Shown here one piece after another: positions 52,428 to 60,863 of a stretch of 64,000 nucleotides of DNA. The notes beneath the pieces were generated by a model. The model was not told the origin of the DNA. It saw nothing but the letters and a program-made list of their open reading frames with translations, and did no database searches. Each line of letters opens with the position of its first letter. The first letter of the stretch is position 1. This DNA is from Acidobacteriota bacterium (GTDB lineage: Bacteria; Acidobacteriota; Terriglobia; Acidiferrales; UBA7541): the NCBI GenBank assembly GCA_013289585.1, contig JABCZR010000013.1, positions 89,021-153,020 of the forward strand, written 5' to 3'. The position numbers and the translations under genes are program-made.

Positions 52428-53456
52428 TCAATCAGACTGTTTTCCCTTGTCCGCGGTCAGAGTTGCAAGCGTCGTCTTCAACCGCGCCACAATCGATTGT
52501 TGCGGATTTTCTCCCACAATCCGCTGGCGAATGATGCCCTCGGTATCGATAACGATATACGTTGGAAAAGCATGAATCCCATACGTTCTCTGGATAGTTC
52601 CCGCAGGGTCGCGATACTGATACCAGTCCATATCTTTCTTCGCTACAAAGTCGCGCCACTTATCTTCTTCTTTGTCCGCACTCACGCTGATCAGCACCAC
52701 TTTGTCGCGCGGATACTTCCGGGTCAATTCCTTCAACTCACCCACCGATGCGCGGCAGGGCGGACACCATGTGGCCCAGAAATCAAGTACCACAAATTTT
52801 CCTGCCAGCCCGTTTAAGGAGACCGTTTCCCCGCGTATGGTTGTAACGCTAAATTCCGGCGCATATTCTTCGCGCGCTCGCCGCGGATTCTGCAGCAACA
52901 TGTGGGCGTATCCTGCATATTTCCCATCGGGAGCCAGCTTCAAATATTCGTTGAGCTCCGTTTTTGCTTCCGTATCTTTCACTTCTTTTATCAGCGCGAC
53001 CGCCAGCTTCAGATGATTCTCCGCATCCTGACTGTTTTGCTGTATCGCGGCGCGATATTCAGCTTCCGCCTCAGCTCGTTTCTTTTCATCGTTCTCGCCC
53101 AGCAGGATATCGCCCTTAATCGCGTGCGCATCCGCGCGCTGCTCGTTCGACTTTGCGGCGGCTAGTGCCTTCTCTGCACTGTTCAAGGCTCCTCTTGTAT
53201 CTCCCATCCCGGCTTGTGCGTACGCTATCTGCGTCAGGCAAGGAGAGCACGCGTCGTTTTGCAGTTTGTTCGCTTTCTTGAAGGCTTTCACCGCCTCTTC
53301 ATACTTTTGGGCAGCCAGGGCGGACTTGCCCTGCTGATAGTCCGGTCGCATCGCAGGATCGTCCACAGCGGACTTTTCCTGGACTTGAGCCGTAGCGAGG
53401 CCCGGTGAAAAGAAGAAAATTGCGGATAAGATGCCACGTCGCCAGAGTTCGCTCAT
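52428..53456 (-). CDS. TPR-thioredoxin-like exported redox protein
   Basis: About 342 residues from the ATG at 53456 (GAGAAGGG upstream). The signal peptide covers ~1-24 (LSAIFFFSPGLATAQ). Residues ~38-195 hold TPR-like helices (QQGKSALAAQKYEEAVKAFK). The thioredoxin/AhpC-TSA domain (~200-342) has Cys231 and Cys234 in WATWCPPCRASV, and the cis-Pro in AFPTYIVID. It resembles TlpA/ResA-type periplasmic thiol-disulfide reductases. It may reduce cytochrome c or Cu-site cysteines. It is the first gene of the probable copper unit, ahead of the small Cys protein and the oxidase. Confidence 0.87.
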   Translation of the reverse strand: MSELWRRGILSAIFFFSPGLATAQVQEKSAVDDPAMRPDYQQGKSALAAQKYEEAVKAFKKANKLQNDACSPCLTQIAYAQAGMGDTRGALNSAEKALAAAKSNEQRADAHAIKGDILLGENDEKKRAEAEAEYRAAIQQNSQDAENHLKLAVALIKEVKDTEAKTELNEYLKLAPDGKYAGYAHMLLQNPRRAREEYAPEFSVTTIRGETVSLNGLAGKFVVLDFWATWCPPCRASVGELKELTRKYPRDKVVLISVSADKEEDKWRDFVAKKDMDWYQYRDPAGTIQRTYGIHAFPTYIVIDTEGIIRQRIVGENPQQSIVARLKTTLATLTADKGKQSD

Positions 53457-53706
53457 CGGGCCCTTCTCGTTATCGCCAAGGTCATAGGATTTACGGCTTG
53501 TGGAGGTGCATTCTCGCACTTCTGCACCGTCTTGCAAGAACTTTTCTAGGCAATGTGACGCAAGTGGCCCAGATTTGATTGCCATCTAAAGCGGTAAGAT
53601 CTAAAGGCTCCTTAGGTCGTCATTCTTGGAAAAGACCATTAGAATCCCATGCCGGACCCAACTGGCCGCCGATCTTCGAAACACTCGGCGCGCATCCGAG
53701 GAATCC

Positions 53707-54234
53707 ATGACCATCGTAGCTGAGACTCCTGCTCCTGTAGTTCACGAGCCGTCTGGCCTGCAATATGCCGTTCGAATCCTCATCGGTTGCGTCATCGTGT
53801 GGTTTGTTCTCAATCGCACCAACCGGCACAATCCTCTCTGGGCACTGATCTCTGTCATCACCGTCACGGAACCGGAGCTCGGCGCCGCGTTTTTAGCCTT
53901 CAACTCTCGAGTCGCAAACACACTGATCGGCTGCGGCGTAGGCCTCTTGGTTCTATATCTGCTTGGCCCTTCGTTTTGGTCCATTCTTCTCGGCATCATC
54001 GTTTCTGTCTTCATCTGCACCAATATTATTCGCGTTCCGGGAAGCTGGCGCATTGCCCCTGTAACTGTCGCCATCGTTATGACCACTAGTGTGACCGGGG
54101 GCATACCCAGCGCCGGGCTGCCCGCGGCCATCGAACGCACAGAAGAAGTTTTGCTCGGAAGCGCTGCCGCCTTGCTGATTACCTATGTCGCTACTTTCCT
54201 TCAGCGCCACATGCACCGCCCAGCTGCTGGATGA
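53707..54234 (+). CDS. FUSC-like aromatic acid exporter-type membrane protein
   Basis: About 175 residues from the ATG at 53707 with GAGGAA upstream. Four to five helices are visible: AVRILIGCVIVWFVL, VANTLIGCGVGLLVLYLLG, FWSILLGIIVSVFICTNII and LLGSAAALLITYVATFL. The pattern NPLWALISVITVTEPELGAAF matches half of the FUSC/ArAE transporter module, so it would work as an oligomer. Substrate unknown. It is divergent from the TPR-redoxin gene. Confidence 0.75.
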   Translation: MTIVAETPAPVVHEPSGLQYAVRILIGCVIVWFVLNRTNRHNPLWALISVITVTEPELGAAFLAFNSRVANTLIGCGVGLLVLYLLGPSFWSILLGIIVSVFICTNIIRVPGSWRIAPVTVAIVMTTSVTGGIPSAGLPAAIERTEEVLLGSAAALLITYVATFLQRHMHRPAAG

Positions 54235-54342
54235 AGTTCCCGAAATGGCGGAATTGCCCTAACGAAGAGTTTCTCTGGTCACCATGCATTGTTGCAGCAT
54301 CCGAGGTATCGTTTTGGCAAGTTTTCTCACCGGAGGAGCTCC

Positions 54343-55713
54343 ATGAAGTACGACGCCATCATCATCGGCTCCGGCCAGGCCGGCAATCCCCTCACCTATC
54401 GCCTGGCAGATCTCGGATGGACCGTCGCACTCATCGAAATAAAGGACCTCGGAGGCACCTGCATAAACGTTGGCTGTACTCCCACAAAGACCATGGTGCA
54501 TCGCGCGCAGGTTGCTCACTATGCGCGCAACGCTGCGCGTTGGGGTGTCAACGCTTCGAGCGTCAGCGCCGATCTCGCAAAGATCGTGGCGCAAAAAAAC
54601 GAAGTCATCCTCAGTTTTCGCGGCAGCCAGCAAAAGCAGGTCGATAATCGCCCCAACGTTCACCTCTACCGCGACCACGCCCGTTTTGTCGGCTCACATC
54701 AGCTCCAAGCGGGAAACGAGCTACTTGAGAGCGAAAAGATCTTTATCGACACCGGCGGCCGCCCAAGCATCCCCTCGATTCCAGGGCTGGAAAGCATCCC
54801 GTATCTCACCAACGAATCCGCCATGCAGCTGACGACTCTCCCGGAACATCTCCTCATCCTCGGCGGCGGCTACATCGGCCTGGAATTCGGGCAAATGTTT
54901 CGCCGCTTTGGCAGCCGCGTCACGGTTCTTCACATGGGCAAGCAGATCATTACTCGCGAAGATCCCGAAATCGCCATGGAGTTGCAAAAAGCGCTGGAGG
55001 CCGAGGGAATTCAATTCAAATTAAACGCCAGCACCACGCGCGTGGAAAACAAGAACGGCGCTATTTCTCTGTCCTTCCAGACTCCCGCGGGTGCTTCGAA
55101 CGTCACCGGTTCACATCTTCTGATTGCCACTGGCCGCAGCCCCAACACGGACGATCTCGGTCTCGACAAAGCCGGCATCGAAACCGACAAAAGTGGTTAC
55201 ATCAAGGTGAATGGCCGCCTCGAGACCAATGTGCGCGGAGTCTGGGCTCTCGGCGATTGCAAGGGCGGTCCGGCGTTCACGCACATTTCCTACAACGATT
55301 TTCAAATTGTCTACGGCAACCTTATCGAAGGGAAGAATCTGACGATCGAAAATCGCCTTGTGCCTTACAGCGTGTTCACCGATCCACAGCTCGGTGGCGT
55401 CGGCATGACGGAAAAAGAAGCGCGCGCGAAGGGCTACAAACTGAAAATTGGAAAATGCCCCATGACCAACGTTGCGCGTGCCATCGAGCGAGGCGAAACC
55501 GCTGGCCTCATGAAGCTCGTGGTGGATGCTTCGAATGACCGCATTCTCGGCGCCTCCATCCTCGCTTCCGAAGGCGGAGAGCTGGTGCAAATCCTCGGCG
55601 CGCTCATGCTCGCGAATCAGCCTTACACACTTCTCAAAGGCGCTGTGTACATTCACCCCACGCTCGCCGAAGGTTTTTTCTTTCTCATGAACGACGTCAA
55701 GCCCGTCGATTAA
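54343..55713 (+). CDS. FAD disulfide oxidoreductase, mercuric reductase-like
   Basis: 456 residues. An FAD Rossmann motif (IIGSGQAGNPLTYRLA) lies at the N-terminus. The redox-active cysteines are Cys40 and Cys45 in GGTCINVGCTPTKT, the NAD(P) motif is LGGGYIGLEFGQMF, and the dimer-interface His438-Glu443 pair is in HPTLAEG. This is the MerA/lipoamide dehydrogenase type. However, there is no N-terminal HMA domain and no C-terminal Cys pair (the chain ends NDVKPVD), so mercury reduction is unlikely. Substrate unknown. A GGAGGAG site precedes the ATG. Confidence 0.88.
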   Translation: MKYDAIIIGSGQAGNPLTYRLADLGWTVALIEIKDLGGTCINVGCTPTKTMVHRAQVAHYARNAARWGVNASSVSADLAKIVAQKNEVILSFRGSQQKQVDNRPNVHLYRDHARFVGSHQLQAGNELLESEKIFIDTGGRPSIPSIPGLESIPYLTNESAMQLTTLPEHLLILGGGYIGLEFGQMFRRFGSRVTVLHMGKQIITREDPEIAMELQKALEAEGIQFKLNASTTRVENKNGAISLSFQTPAGASNVTGSHLLIATGRSPNTDDLGLDKAGIETDKSGYIKVNGRLETNVRGVWALGDCKGGPAFTHISYNDFQIVYGNLIEGKNLTIENRLVPYSVFTDPQLGGVGMTEKEARAKGYKLKIGKCPMTNVARAIERGETAGLMKLVVDASNDRILGASILASEGGELVQILGALMLANQPYTLLKGAVYIHPTLAEGFFFLMNDVKPVD

Positions 55714-55736
55714 CCGGAAAGAGAAACCCCGAGCCA

Positions 55737-55754
55737 TTCTAATTTCTGTTTTCT
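55737..55754 (-). repeat. Copy of the purine-rich 18-mer
   Basis: On the minus strand AGAAAACAGAAATTAGAA differs from AGAAAACAGAAAGTAGAA (6783-6800) at one base. It lies between the stop of the oxidoreductase gene and the tRNA gene, just past the 3' end of the tRNA. Two intergenic copies 49 kb apart suggest a dispersed element. Confidence 0.5.
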
Positions 55755-55773
55755 AGTTTCCAATTTTGCATTC

Positions 55774-55850
55774 TGGCGGGACCGGGCGGACTTGAACCGC
55801 CAACCTAGAGTTTAGGAAACTCTCGCTCTATCCAGTTGAGCTACGGCCCC
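55774..55850 (-). tRNA. tRNA-Arg (anticodon CCU)
   Basis: A 77-base minus-strand gene. It has a 7-bp acceptor stem (GGGGCCG with CGGTCCC, one G-U pair), a D-arm closed by GCTC/GAGC, an anticodon stem AGAGT/ACTCT with loop TTCCTAA (anticodon CCT, reading AGG), a 5-base variable loop, and a TpsiC arm GGCGG/CCGCC with TTCAAGT. The CCA end is encoded. The fold is complete. Confidence 0.95.
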
Positions 55851-55900
55851 GTCCTTTTATTGTAATACTTCCCCTGCGTTTCCGTTTCGTCCGGGTTTCG

Positions 55901-56698
55901 TCACGGCGAGGGGCGGGTCGCCGCCGGAGCAGGCGGAGCCGAGTTGTTGGTCAAGCCCGAAGTAATCTTTGTCAGGTGCAAGCTCCGAAAAATCACCGGC
56001 CAGTATTCCCGCAGTATATTTCCCGCGGTGTTTGCTCCAATCCGCCAGCCGTACCGTTGAAACGTGTTGCCCGCCGTTCTTTCCTGCTCCGGCAAATAAC
56101 TGTTCGCAAGACTCTCGGCCAGCAGCGGCCCCAGCATCCCCGGCCAATTGGTCGCGTTTCTGCCGTTGTCCTTGCGCGAGACCACGATGTGGCTGATCGC
56201 ATAGCCTATGCGGTACCCCACGCCGCTATGCATAGATACGAAGAAACGCGGATCGCGGTGCAGCGCAGACGCGAGCAGAAAGGTCCCAAAAAAATTGCTC
56301 GATGCAGCAGTAGCCAGCGAAGAGCCAAAACGCTTTCCGTACCCGCTCCCTCCTTCCCCATAACCAGGGAGGGAATCCCGCGCCTGACCGATTCCCGCCG
56401 TGAGTGCCGAGCTGATGAAGCGCGAAGGAGCGACGCTCTGGTCGACGGAGAGTTCAAACTTTTGCTTGGTGCTGAGTGGCTTTGGGTTGGTAGCAAGGTC
56501 CGGAAAGAAGAGCGAGCGGCGCCCCAGAATTCCTACGGTTTCATTGATGGGATTTCCATGCTTTTCAGGCGTTGTGGTCTGCTTTGCAACGGGAGCATCG
56601 GGAAGTTCCTTGGGCTTCGGCTCCTGCTGGGCCATCGCAGTTCCAACAAAAACCGCCAGCCATGCAAGGACGCATAGAGCCGAATACGCGGGGCGCAT
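55901..56698 (-). CDS. Secreted hypothetical protein, possible outer-membrane
   Basis: 265 residues from the ATG at 56698 (earlier in-frame Met codons lack a signal-like lead). Signal peptide MRPAYSALCVLAWLAVFVGTAMA. The mature part is Pro-rich at first, then Gly/Ser-rich with short strands (RFGSSLATAASSNFFGTFLLAS; GYRIGYAISHIVV), which may be membrane-inserting or beta-barrel-like. A conserved run is LREYWPVIFRSLHL near the C-terminus. No catalytic motif. It lies on the same strand as the tRNA. Function unknown. Confidence 0.6.
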   Translation of the reverse strand: MRPAYSALCVLAWLAVFVGTAMAQQEPKPKELPDAPVAKQTTTPEKHGNPINETVGILGRRSLFFPDLATNPKPLSTKQKFELSVDQSVAPSRFISSALTAGIGQARDSLPGYGEGGSGYGKRFGSSLATAASSNFFGTFLLASALHRDPRFFVSMHSGVGYRIGYAISHIVVSRKDNGRNATNWPGMLGPLLAESLANSYLPEQERTAGNTFQRYGWRIGANTAGNILREYWPVIFRSLHLTKITSGLTNNSAPPAPAATRPSP

Positions 56699-56759
56699 CC
56701 GCTCATCGTAGCACATGCCCATCCGATGCGTGGAAGTGAAGACGTTCAAACCACGTGAG

Positions 56760-57200
56760 CTAAAGCTTGCGAAAGGAAGCCGGCAGCGAAGGATTGAGCG
56801 AATAATCGCCCGGCCCGGTCAACAAGAACGCCACTGCCAACAGGCATTGTGTAAGGGCATATTCCAGTCCGCCTTTGGCGATGTCGAAACCATGTGGAAC
56901 ATGGACGAGAAAGATTGCCCCGAGCATGACGATGATGACGCTGACAGCTCCCACGCGAAACAGCACACCACTGAGAATGGCCAGTCCGCCCGCTAACTGC
57001 GCGAGCCCCACGAGATAGCCGACCGCAACGGGCATGTGGATGTACGCGGCAAACCCCGCTGGGCCAAAACCACCGAACGCGCCGAAAAGTATGGCGCTAC
57101 CGTGAAAGAGAAACGCGAGTGCACTAGCGACACGAAGGATCAGCAGTGCGGCGTTGAGCTGCGACGAACTTGGCGCGCTCGATTGAAATAGTGCGTTCAT
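56760..57200 (-). CDS. DoxX-family membrane protein
   Basis: About 146 residues from the ATG at 57200, with GGGAGG upstream. Four helices: LILRVASALAFLFHGSAILFG, YLVGLAQLAGGLAILSGVLF, AVSVIIVMLGAIFLVHVP and YALTQCLLAVAFLLTGPG. FHGSAILFG and VPHGFD contain the two conserved His/Gly positions of DoxX. DoxX members take part in quinone or thiol redox in the membrane, but this one's role is not defined. It is divergent from the FGE-domain gene. Confidence 0.85.
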   Translation of the reverse strand: MNALFQSSAPSSSQLNAALLILRVASALAFLFHGSAILFGAFGGFGPAGFAAYIHMPVAVGYLVGLAQLAGGLAILSGVLFRVGAVSVIIVMLGAIFLVHVPHGFDIAKGGLEYALTQCLLAVAFLLTGPGDYSLNPSLPASFRKL

Positions 57201-57566
57201 ATCCTGGTCCTCCCGGATCTCTGCCTTAAGTTTTGGTGTATCAGACGCGGCCAAAAAAGCCAAATAGTTTCGCAGCAAACCGGATAATGTGAAAATTGTC
57301 TGTGGCGAGTTCCATTCGAATAAGAATTGGGCTGCCGCGCCGCTGTCAATTCTCAGCCTTGCATCAAGGATGCAACTTTGCTGGCGCGTTCTCTCGCCGT
57401 GATACCTTCCCCATGTCATTTGTGGTTTGCAGGGTAAGACTCGCCAATGTGAAAACTCGCCGCAATTTCTTTTTCCGCGGTTGCCCACGCGGGGCGCTAC
57501 GGCGTATGGTGACTTTGCAAGAATACTGTCCCGGTGGTTCCGGAAAGCCTGAAAAGAGTGAAAGGA
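57201..57566. other. 366-bp divergent gap with a 17-bp palindrome
   Basis: There is no gene. It holds the promoters of the divergent DoxX and FGE-domain genes and one exact dyad (57359-57375), listed separately. Nothing else structured is visible. Confidence 0.5.
57359..57375. promoter_or_regulatory. 17-bp palindrome between divergent genes
   Basis: TTGCATC-AAG-GATGCAA is a perfect 7-bp dyad with a 3-base centre near the middle of the gap, the form of a dimeric repressor site (GntR, TetR or LacI type). No regulator gene is adjacent. Confidence 0.35.
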
Positions 57567-58307
57567 ATGGGCATGGCAGCTACGTCATCGTCGTTCGGCG
57601 CGCAGGCCCAATTACCTGAACCAGTGATGGTGCAAATCCCCGAGGGCTGGTTCGCAATGGGCTGCGACCGCGGCCGAGATGATGAGAAGCCCGTGCACCG
57701 TGTGTGGATAGACGCTTTTGAGCTTGCCGCCTTCCAGCTCACGAATGCGGAGTACAACTGCTTCCTCGCTGCGACGAATGCGCTTCCACCACCGTTCTGG
57801 AGTGATCCAAACTTTAATGATCCGAAGATGCCGGTTGTTGCCGTGTCCTGGAATCAGGCGGCGCGCTACTGCGAATGGCTCAGCGCCATGACCGGCAAAA
57901 CTTATCGCTTGCCCACGGAAGCCGAATGGGAACGCGCAGCGCGCGGGGGCGCGGAAGGTTTGTTGTACCCGTGGGGAGATGCGTCGCCGGAGATGGTTCC
58001 CGATTACGCCAAACGCTGGAAGCGAGGACCTGAGCCGGTGGGTCTATATCCACCAAACGTCCATGGGCTGTACAATCTCGGCGACAACGTGCACGAATGG
58101 TGCGCCGATTGGTACGACGACGGCTACTACGGCCGCTCTGAGGAAAGGAACCCGCAAGGGCCTAAAAGCGGCATTCGCCGTGCTTCTCGCGGCGGCTCCT
58201 GGCGGCACCATATTAAGGTTACGCGCACTGCGGCTCGTTCCAGCATCCCGCCGGAGTTCCAATATGCGGATTACGGTTTCCGAATCGCGCGCTCCCTGGC
58301 ACCCTAA
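57567..58307 (+). CDS. FGE-sulfatase-domain protein lacking catalytic cysteines
   Basis: About 246 residues; the ATG at 57567 follows AAAGG. The whole FGE-sulfatase (SUMF1/EgtB) fold is present: PEGWFAMGCDRGRDDEKP, then YRLPTEAEWERAARGG, YPWGD, NVHEWCADWYDDGYYG and RGGSWRHH. Formylglycine-generating enzymes have two Cys after the RGGSW motif; here that stretch (about 210-222) reads RGGSWRHHIKVTRTAARSS with none, so it cannot be a classic sulfatase activator. EgtB-type enzymes use other residues. It may bind Fe, Ca or a peptide. No sulfatase gene is in the window. Confidence 0.85.
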   Translation: MGMAATSSSFGAQAQLPEPVMVQIPEGWFAMGCDRGRDDEKPVHRVWIDAFELAAFQLTNAEYNCFLAATNALPPPFWSDPNFNDPKMPVVAVSWNQAARYCEWLSAMTGKTYRLPTEAEWERAARGGAEGLLYPWGDASPEMVPDYAKRWKRGPEPVGLYPPNVHGLYNLGDNVHEWCADWYDDGYYGRSEERNPQGPKSGIRRASRGGSWRHHIKVTRTAARSSIPPEFQYADYGFRIARSLAP

Positions 58308-58340
58308 AAATTTCTTAGCGTCTCGTGCCCGGGAGAAAAA

Positions 58341-58745
58341 ATGCAAGAGATTCGGAAGTTCTCGCCTGCCAAGAAAACTCTGCTGCTGATCCTGCTGCCA
58401 ATGCTTGCCACCTTTGCATGTCTGCGCCTTTACCTTCATCTCGTGCGCGTCCAGCATCTCTACCCCGGCGGACTCCTGGTGCATCACCTGTTTTTTGGAG
58501 TGCTGCTCGTTCTCCCCGCGGCATTTCTCCTGGCCTTCGGCACGCGCGGCCGGCTTGTGGCTTCGCTGGCCCCTGCATTTCTGGGAATCGGCAGCGCCTT
58601 AATCCTGGATGAAGTGACCTATCTGGTTGCGACCAAAGCCACGGACCAGGACTATGTTTCTCGCGTTTCCTTCTTTGGAGCGATCATTTTTATCTCCCTC
58701 GCTGTCTTCCTGCTCTTGGCTCTTTATCGCACCCGCCGCGATTGA
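58341..58745 (+). CDS. Small hypothetical membrane protein
   Basis: 134 residues with four predicted helices: LLLILLPMLATFACL, HHLFFGVLLVLPAAFLLAFG, LVASLAPAFLGIGSALILDE and FGAIIFISLAVFLLLALY. The Arg/His-containing loop RLYLHLVRVQHLYPGG faces one side. No family is recognised. It follows the FGE-domain gene by 33 bp on the same strand and may be co-transcribed with it. Function unknown. Confidence 0.6.
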   Translation: MQEIRKFSPAKKTLLLILLPMLATFACLRLYLHLVRVQHLYPGGLLVHHLFFGVLLVLPAAFLLAFGTRGRLVASLAPAFLGIGSALILDEVTYLVATKATDQDYVSRVSFFGAIIFISLAVFLLLALYRTRRD

Positions 58746-58874
58746 GCATGCCTTTGGCGCGTCGCTCCCCCAACCTCGCACACGAAGCTTGCTTCGCTCT
58801 CGGTCCGGTTTGCTGTGCTATCATCCTTATTCCGCGCACTGGCTTGGGCCAGCCCTTCCGTTTTGGAGGACATC

Positions 58875-60599
58875 GTGAGTAGCAAGCTCCGCACCATCCT
58901 TATTGTTGTCGGCGTGCTCGTCGTACTTCTTCTCGTCGCGCCGTTCTTGATCCCTGTGAATCAGTTCCGTCCCACCATCGAAGAGAAAGCTTCGGCCGCG
59001 CTCGGCCGCAAAGTCGAAGTTGGCAATCTCAGCCTCTCTCTGATCGGCGGTTCTCTGTCCGCCGAAGACCTCTCCATCGGCGATGATCCCAAATTCAGCT
59101 CGTTGCCCTTCCTGAAAGCCAAATCGCTTAAGGTGGGCGTGGAAATCATGCCGCTGATTTTTTCGAAGACCCTGAACGTAACCGGCGTCACCATCGATAG
59201 CCCGCAAGTGACGCTACTCCACAATGGCGCCGGCCAGTGGAACTACTCTTCGCTGGGCGGCTCCGCGGCAAAGTCGGCAGCCAAACAAACCCCCGCAGCG
59301 CAAACCTCGGGTTCGTCGAATTCCTCCGCGGACCTGACCATCAAGAAACTAGAACTCAAGGATGGCAGCATCATCGTCGGCTCGACGAATTCCCAGAAGC
59401 GCAGCACTTACGATCACGTCACCATCACGGCCACTGGCGTCTCCATGGCATCGAAGTTTCCGGTGACCGTCACCGCCGATCTCCCCGGCGGCGGCAAGTT
59501 CAAGCTCGACGGCACTGTCGGACCCATCGACCAGGCCGACACTTCTCTCACTCCGCTCGATGCCAAAATGACCGCCAGCTCCCTGAATCTCGCCACCACA
59601 GGATTCCTAGACCCTTCGGCGGGACTTGGCGGCATCGTCGATCTTGACAGCACCATCGCTTCGCAAAATGGCGTTGCTGAAACCAATGGGAACCTGAAAC
59701 TCTCCAAGGCTCTCTTGATTGCTGGAGGCGCGCCCGCCAGTGTCCCTCTCAACGTGAATTTCAATACCAAATACAATCTCCACAAGAATGCCGGTGTGTT
59801 GAATCCTTCCACGGTTAAGATCGGCAACGCCGTCTCGCACTTGAATGGCACTTACGAATCCGCCGGCGAAACTACCGTCGTGAACATCAAGTTGAACGGC
59901 AAAGACATGCCCGCAAATGATCTCGAGGCTTTCCTTCCCGCGCTGGGCATTCATCTCCCGAAAGGCGCTTCTCTGCAAGGCGGGACGCTGAACACCGATC
60001 TAACTCTCACCGGTCCCACCAACAAATTGGTCACTACCGGAACCGTAGGGCTTTTCAACGCCAAGCTCGCGGGCTTCGATCTCGGCTCGAAAATGTCCGC
60101 CATCTCGTCGCTCACCGGCGTCAAGACCGGCAAGGACCTCGAGATTGAAAAGCTCACCACGAATTTGCGGATGGCTCCCGACGGTCTGAAAGCAGATAAT
60201 TTCGTTGCCGTGATTCCCTCACTTGGGAATCTCACCGGTGGTGGCACGATCGACTCCAAGAACGATCTCGACTTTAAAATGGTTGCGGCGCTTTCTGGAG
60301 CGCTCGGGGCCGCAGGAAGTCCGGTCGGCAGTGCCACTGGCATGCTCGGAAAACTCACGGGGGGCGCAGGTGGCGGAGGCTGCAAAGGCGGAACGACGAG
60401 CGTGCCCTTCATGATCCAAGGCACGACAGCTGATCCAAAATTTATTCCGGACGTCGGCGGCCTTGCCGCGGGCATGCTCAAGTCGCAACTCGGCTGCGCC
60501 GGCGGTGCCACCGCCGCGGGAGCCAAAGCAGCACCGCAAACTCCGACCGACGCCGTCAATGCCCTCGGCGGTCTCCTCGGCAAAAAGAAAAACCCTTGA
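58875..60599 (+). CDS. AsmA-family envelope protein
   Basis: About 574 residues. The GTG at 58875 has GGAGG six bases upstream and gives VSSKLRTILIVVGVLVVLLL, a membrane anchor; an earlier ATG lies in frame but has no such site. AsmA core pattern: IPVNQFRPTIEEKASAALGR and KVEVGNLSLSLIGGSLSAED near the N-terminus, with the C-terminal beta-strands LNLATTGFL and MVAALSGALG. AsmA-like proteins help set or move outer-membrane lipid. The C-terminus is Gly/Ala-rich with a KKKNP tail. Confidence 0.85.
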   Translation: MSSKLRTILIVVGVLVVLLLVAPFLIPVNQFRPTIEEKASAALGRKVEVGNLSLSLIGGSLSAEDLSIGDDPKFSSLPFLKAKSLKVGVEIMPLIFSKTLNVTGVTIDSPQVTLLHNGAGQWNYSSLGGSAAKSAAKQTPAAQTSGSSNSSADLTIKKLELKDGSIIVGSTNSQKRSTYDHVTITATGVSMASKFPVTVTADLPGGGKFKLDGTVGPIDQADTSLTPLDAKMTASSLNLATTGFLDPSAGLGGIVDLDSTIASQNGVAETNGNLKLSKALLIAGGAPASVPLNVNFNTKYNLHKNAGVLNPSTVKIGNAVSHLNGTYESAGETTVVNIKLNGKDMPANDLEAFLPALGIHLPKGASLQGGTLNTDLTLTGPTNKLVTTGTVGLFNAKLAGFDLGSKMSAISSLTGVKTGKDLEIEKLTTNLRMAPDGLKADNFVAVIPSLGNLTGGGTIDSKNDLDFKMVAALSGALGAAGSPVGSATGMLGKLTGGAGGGGCKGGTTSVPFMIQGTTADPKFIPDVGGLAAGMLKSQLGCAGGATAAGAKAAPQTPTDAVNALGGLLGKKKNP

Positions 60600-60863
60600 C
60601 GTTTCTCGGTCGAGCGCACTCGCCGACGATTCGAATCACTTTGTTGATCACATCGCTTTGCGGAGAAAGAATGCCGCGCAACCACTTCGTTCACCAACTC
60701 CGCCGCTAGCGAACTCGGCCCCGCTGGCATCGTTTCGTGATTCTTCGATTTTCCTGCCCTCCCTTTCTTGACTCTTCTGAAACTTCCCACTAGCCTCATC
60801 CGTCAGACTTTACAGTTGCCGGGGGATGGCATCCTTCAAAAGCGTTCTCGCGAGGTGTCTTAC

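Noticed and set aside
54343..55713. Calling the flavoprotein merA
   Set aside because: The C-terminal Cys pair and the HMA domain are both missing.
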